NCBI RefSeq assembly: GCF_000621585.1
Contig: NZ_JHXY01000006.1
Coordinates: forward strand, 1-64,000
Length of the DNA stretch: 64,000 nt
Direction: 5' to 3'
From: [Eubacterium] cellulosolvens LD2006
Lineage (GTDB): Bacteria > Bacillota > Clostridia > Lachnospirales > Lachnospiraceae
Part shown: positions 61,281 through 64,000 of the stretch, in pieces
How positions within the stretch are numbered: position 1 is the stretch's first letter
How the letters are laid out: every line of letters starts with the position of its first letter
The notes under the pieces: model-generated
What the model was told of the DNA's origin: nothing
The model's database searches: none
The model's input: the letters and a program-made list of their open reading frames with translations, nothing else
Made by a program: the position numbers and the translations under genes

Positions 61281-62435
61281 TTACACCGGCTCGTTCTCTT
61301 CAAGAATATCCGCCATGGATTCTTTGATCTTCTCGTATCTCGCGAAGTCCACACCGCTCACATGGACGGCATAGCGCTCTACCGCGCGATAGATTTCCTC
61401 AAATGTCTCCCTCATGATTTCTTCCGCAACGTCCACAACGATCAGGTAAGCCTTTTCTTCATCCGGAGTGATTTTCTCCAGAAGCCAGATCTTCTTCACC
61501 TCCGCGTGACCGGAAAGATATTTCTTCAGCTCTTCGCGGATCATCTTCGTCTCATTATTTTCCTCCGGACGTCCGACGAGCATCTGATTGTTTGCTCCCT
61601 GTTCGTCCCGGTGTTCTTTCATGGAAACGCCGTTTTCCCCGCGGACAAATTCACTCTGATATGCCGGCGAACCGTAAATGTCGCGAAGCAGATCGACCGG
61701 CAGGAAGAGTGTGTGCGGTCCGAACGGATTGATTACCGCTCCGTCGTAGATCGTCTCTTCCCCTTCTCTGCTCACTCCTGTGACGGAGAGAACATCCGGG
61801 AACGAAATCGCAGTTGTCATCTGCCCCTTGTCCGCGCGCTCGATCAGAGAAGTCCAGCGTCCGAGCGCTCCGGCATCGGTGAAGACCGGAAGCACCGCGC
61901 GATTCTCATTTTCTCTGCTCGGCAGCGACGGAAAGGAGACTTTCGTTCCCTTCTCGGCATCCCTCTCACCCACGGCACAAGGCACCAGATAATGCGCATG
62001 GGCAGCCGCTCCGACCATCAGATTGAGAAATGCGCTTTTTCCGCAGAGATCCTTAAATTCCGCGATCAGTCCGCGAAGATACGCATTTTCCGCCGTCTTC
62101 GCCGGATCCGCCTTCAGCTGTGGCTCCACGTTGCTGATCACCGAGAAGAGCGGTATCTCCTCCACGCCTGCATCCGCAAAACCGACGACGCCTCTCTCTT
62201 CGCTCAGCTCCTCTCTTACGTCTCCGTCCTTTCCGAGACTTGTCACCATTGCCTTTGTAATTTTGCCGTCCGGAAGATAGAGATATACCCCATCTCCCGT
62301 GCGGACCGTTCCTCTGATATTTCCTACTGCGGCAGCGCCACCGTCCACAAGCTTTGTACTCTGTTCCGCCAGCATGGTGAAACGCTGATCCCTCTGACCC
62401 TCACGGTCAAGTCTGTGCAGCCTTAATTCGCTCAT
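61281..62435 (-). CDS. SseB-family protein
   Basis: A 384-residue cytoplasmic protein. Residues about 170-275 match the SseB N-terminal domain (AVLPVFTDAGALGRWTSLI, DGAVINPFGPHTLFLPVDLL). The C-terminal 100 residues match SseB_C (NQMLVGRPEENNETKMIREE, VKKIWLLEKITPDEEKAYLI). The first 150 residues form another domain, not recognised. In E. coli SseB affects serine sensitivity and has no known enzymatic activity; the role here is unknown. Confidence 0.78.
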   Translation of the reverse strand: MSELRLHRLDREGQRDQRFTMLAEQSTKLVDGGAAAVGNIRGTVRTGDGVYLYLPDGKITKAMVTSLGKDGDVREELSEERGVVGFADAGVEEIPLFSVISNVEPQLKADPAKTAENAYLRGLIAEFKDLCGKSAFLNLMVGAAAHAHYLVPCAVGERDAEKGTKVSFPSLPSRENENRAVLPVFTDAGALGRWTSLIERADKGQMTTAISFPDVLSVTGVSREGEETIYDGAVINPFGPHTLFLPVDLLRDIYGSPAYQSEFVRGENGVSMKEHRDEQGANNQMLVGRPEENNETKMIREELKKYLSGHAEVKKIWLLEKITPDEEKAYLIVVDVAEEIMRETFEEIYRAVERYAVHVSGVDFARYEKIKESMADILEENEPV

Positions 62436-62525
62436 TCTTCTTCAAATCCCCCTGAAATTCATGGTCATTCCTTCTGCCGCGCCTCTCGCGGAACAAATCC
62501 TTTCCCAGCGCCGCAGAACTTTTTT

Positions 62526-62534
62526 ATTATACCA
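62526..62534 (-). promoter_or_regulatory. Extended -10 promoter of the SseB-family gene
   Basis: TGG-TATAAT on the minus strand (TATAAT at 62531-62526), about 90 bases before the start. No good -35 is visible, which extended -10 promoters tolerate. Confidence 0.45.
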
Positions 62535-62617
62535 TTTCCGGGCGTGCTTTGCATACGGCAAGCCCGCCGCGATACAATATTTTTTTGCAATCAAATTCCG
62601 GTAAGTATTTATGGAAA

Positions 62618-62659
62618 GAAAAAACTGCCGCAACAGTATTTCATTCACTGCTGCGACAG
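62618..62659 (-). terminator. Terminator after the substrate-binding lipoprotein gene
   Basis: CTGTCGCAGCAG and CTGTTGCGGCAG pair through 12 bp (two G-U) on the minus strand, followed by TTTTTTCTTTC. Confidence 0.85.
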
Positions 62660-62685
62660 CTTATCCATTTATGTTCCTTTTTCCG

Positions 62686-63840
62686 TCAGGACGTCAGCTT
62701 CCACACATGATTGGTTGTCAGATATCTGGTGGCTTCCTCAAATGACTTTGGAAATTCCATCTCCATCAGCGACGCGTAGCTCTGCTCATACAGCTTCTGC
62801 TCAATCGACGTCGTCGGCCGCTTGATCTTCATCTTGGTGATGTCCTTTTCCTCCACCAGGATTTCCCGCGCCTGAAGCCCCGCCTGATATCCCTGAATAT
62901 ACGGGTCTACAAAGAGCGCCGCGAGCGCGTATCTCGCGATATCCGCATCGTCGGTCACCAGACCGACTTTTGCCTCTCTGGCCGCTTCCACAATTCCTCT
63001 CGCCTGATCCGAAAGCATACTCTCTGCCGAGATAAACAGAACGCTGGTCTGCTCTGCCGCACAGGAGACAACCTCCTGTGTCGTCACGTCCGCCGGAAGC
63101 TCCAGTTCCTCCCCCTGCCAGTTGTAGGAGGTTCTCACCTTCCGGACCTGTATCGTTGTGTTGTCCGCGGAGGTTCCGATCTCCGCCGCCTTCATGCCGG
63201 ACAGGGGAACCACATATTCCTTCCAGGGAATCCCCGCCTCATCCAGAAGTTTTTCAAGCCGTTCATCCTGAACAACCGCCCTTGTGTCATACGGCGAATA
63301 CAAAATGCCCACGCTCTCCAGATCTCTGGTCGCCTCAATGATCAGCGACAGCGTATCCGTCATATTCGGGGACGACTCGACGCCGGTGATATTCCTGCGG
63401 GTTCTGCGGTCCCAGTCTTCTTCGTCGTCCGCATTTCCAAGGTCCAGAACTTCCCTGTACTCCACAATATTGGTTCCCACGATCGGAATCTCCTCGGTCG
63501 CGTTCGCTGCCACACGCAGAGCGTCCACCCCGTTTGTCATGAGGAGGTCCACCTCCTGCCCGACCAGATCTTTCACATCTTTGTCAACCGAGACCTTGCC
63601 GTTGTCCACCTTCGTGATAATCTCTACATTCTTCTCGCCGATCGTTGCGACAAGCGCGTCCCGGAAGCCCCGGGTCATCTGCGTGCTCTGTCTGTCGTCT
63701 CTGCTCTGCACAATGCCGACCGTATAGCGCGGTCCCGGATCCTGCGCCTCTTCATCCTCTGCTTTTTCCTTTCCGCAGCCGGCGAAAGAAAGCGCCAGTA
63801 TCCCGACAAAAAACAGCGCCGCGATTCTTTTTTTCTTCAT
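62686..63840 (-). CDS. ABC-transporter substrate-binding lipoprotein (TrpX-like family)
   Basis: A 384-residue lipoprotein: signal peptide ending in SFAGC (lipid-modified Cys at about 22), an acidic linker, then a two-lobe periplasmic-binding fold. YTVGIVQSRDDRQSTQMTRG, LLMTNGVDALRVAANATEEIPIVG, NITGVESSPNMTDTLSLI, VGILYSPYD and LGVTDD-like VGLVTDDADIARYALAA fit the ABC substrate-binding group that includes TrpX. No permease or ATPase lies within the window. The start follows an AGGAGGAAG inside the end of the upstream gene, so the two are coupled. Confidence 0.85.
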   Translation of the reverse strand: MKKKRIAALFFVGILALSFAGCGKEKAEDEEAQDPGPRYTVGIVQSRDDRQSTQMTRGFRDALVATIGEKNVEIITKVDNGKVSVDKDVKDLVGQEVDLLMTNGVDALRVAANATEEIPIVGTNIVEYREVLDLGNADDEEDWDRRTRRNITGVESSPNMTDTLSLIIEATRDLESVGILYSPYDTRAVVQDERLEKLLDEAGIPWKEYVVPLSGMKAAEIGTSADNTTIQVRKVRTSYNWQGEELELPADVTTQEVVSCAAEQTSVLFISAESMLSDQARGIVEAAREAKVGLVTDDADIARYALAALFVDPYIQGYQAGLQAREILVEEKDITKMKIKRPTTSIEQKLYEQSYASLMEMEFPKSFEEATRYLTTNHVWKLTS

Positions 63841-63842
63841 AA

Positions 63843-64000
63843 TCAGTCTTCCTCCTCGCTCTCTTCTCTTTCGGGAGCAGTGTACGTCCTCTGATTCGAA
63901 GACCGCAGGATATCATTGCCCGACCCCATCTGGTTGACAACGACGGTATCTCCGGATTCCAGTTTTTCCGAGTCAAACGTGAGATGCTGCCCGCTCTGAT
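63843..64000 (-). CDS. C-terminal end of an unidentified gene, cut by window edge
   Basis: An open frame on the minus strand enters from the right edge and ends at TGA (63845-63843), two bases before the lipoprotein ATG. The visible 52 residues contain LTFDSEKLESGDTVVVNQMG and end in an acidic EREESEEED. This frame carries the ribosome site of the next gene. Function cannot be assigned; tight spacing suggests the same operon as the substrate-binding lipoprotein. Confidence 0.65.
   Translation of the reverse strand, partial: QSGQHLTFDSEKLESGDTVVVNQMGSGNDILRSSNQRTYTAPEREESEEED

Overview
The window looks like a chromosome segment of an anaerobic, moderately GC-rich Bacillota species, most likely class Clostridia and family Lachnospiraceae. 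This rests on strong AGGAGG-type ribosome sites, sortase pili and LCP cell-wall genes, a MetH without a reactivation domain beside a RACo-like activator, a SEC-C methionine aminopeptidase, type III pantothenate kinase, and an MMPL transporter paired with a heptad-repeat exported protein. The species cannot be named from the sequence alone. No rRNA, CRISPR array or prophage structural gene is visible; one tRNA-Glu(CTC) is present.

Layout. 1-2.2 kb is a visibly AT-richer island: the 5' end of an IS200-type transposase, then a promoter, a 22-codon minicistron, an EndoU-like nuclease toxin, a small acidic protein (probable immunity protein) and a DUF4417 protein, overlapping one another and closed by a strong terminator. 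2.2-8.7 kb is an MMPL transporter plus a secreted xxxLxxG-repeat protein, with a divergent TetR regulator; two dyads overlap or abut the two promoters. 9-15.4 kb holds a Nudix hydrolase, a transglutaminase-like lipoprotein, purine nucleoside phosphorylase (with a duplicated 3' end), and a run of glutamate racemase, a DUF2974 hydrolase and cellobiose 2-epimerase. 15.9-19.1 kb has two NSS sodium symporters. 19.5-26 kb has adenine deaminase, an MntR-like regulator, an AI-2E-family permease, a YfbR-like HD nucleotidase, the AzlCD exporter and methionine aminopeptidase. 26.3-33.3 kb has ThrS without the TGS domain, an SSS symporter, a Lon-like ATPase without protease, and an LCP protein with a Gly/Tyr/Ser repeat tail.

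33.5-45.4 kb has oligoendopeptidase F, a four-gene unit (metallo-hydrolase, two small proteins, NadE), tRNA-Glu, AsnA, a CorC/HlyC-type CBS protein, and a MetH/activator pair whose reading frames overlap. 45.6-54.9 kb is a complete sortase-assembled pilus locus: signal peptidase, major pilin (LPSTG), minor pilin (VKTGD), an apparently degenerate sortase, a class C sortase, and a 1426-residue tip adhesin (LPDTG). 55.4-64 kb has an ABC-F protein, malic enzyme, divergent coaBC and coaX, an SseB-family protein, and a substrate-binding lipoprotein downstream of a truncated gene.

Across the window runs a dispersed non-coding repeat of about 110-175 bp (four fuller copies plus fragments) whose stems stay paired while loops and some pairs change. 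It occurs only between genes and is one of the most interesting unexplained features. Other candidates are the toxin/DUF4417 island, the pseudo-sortase, the fused MetH-activation/ferredoxin/RACo protein, and an 18-bp motif shared by two sodium-symporter upstream regions.
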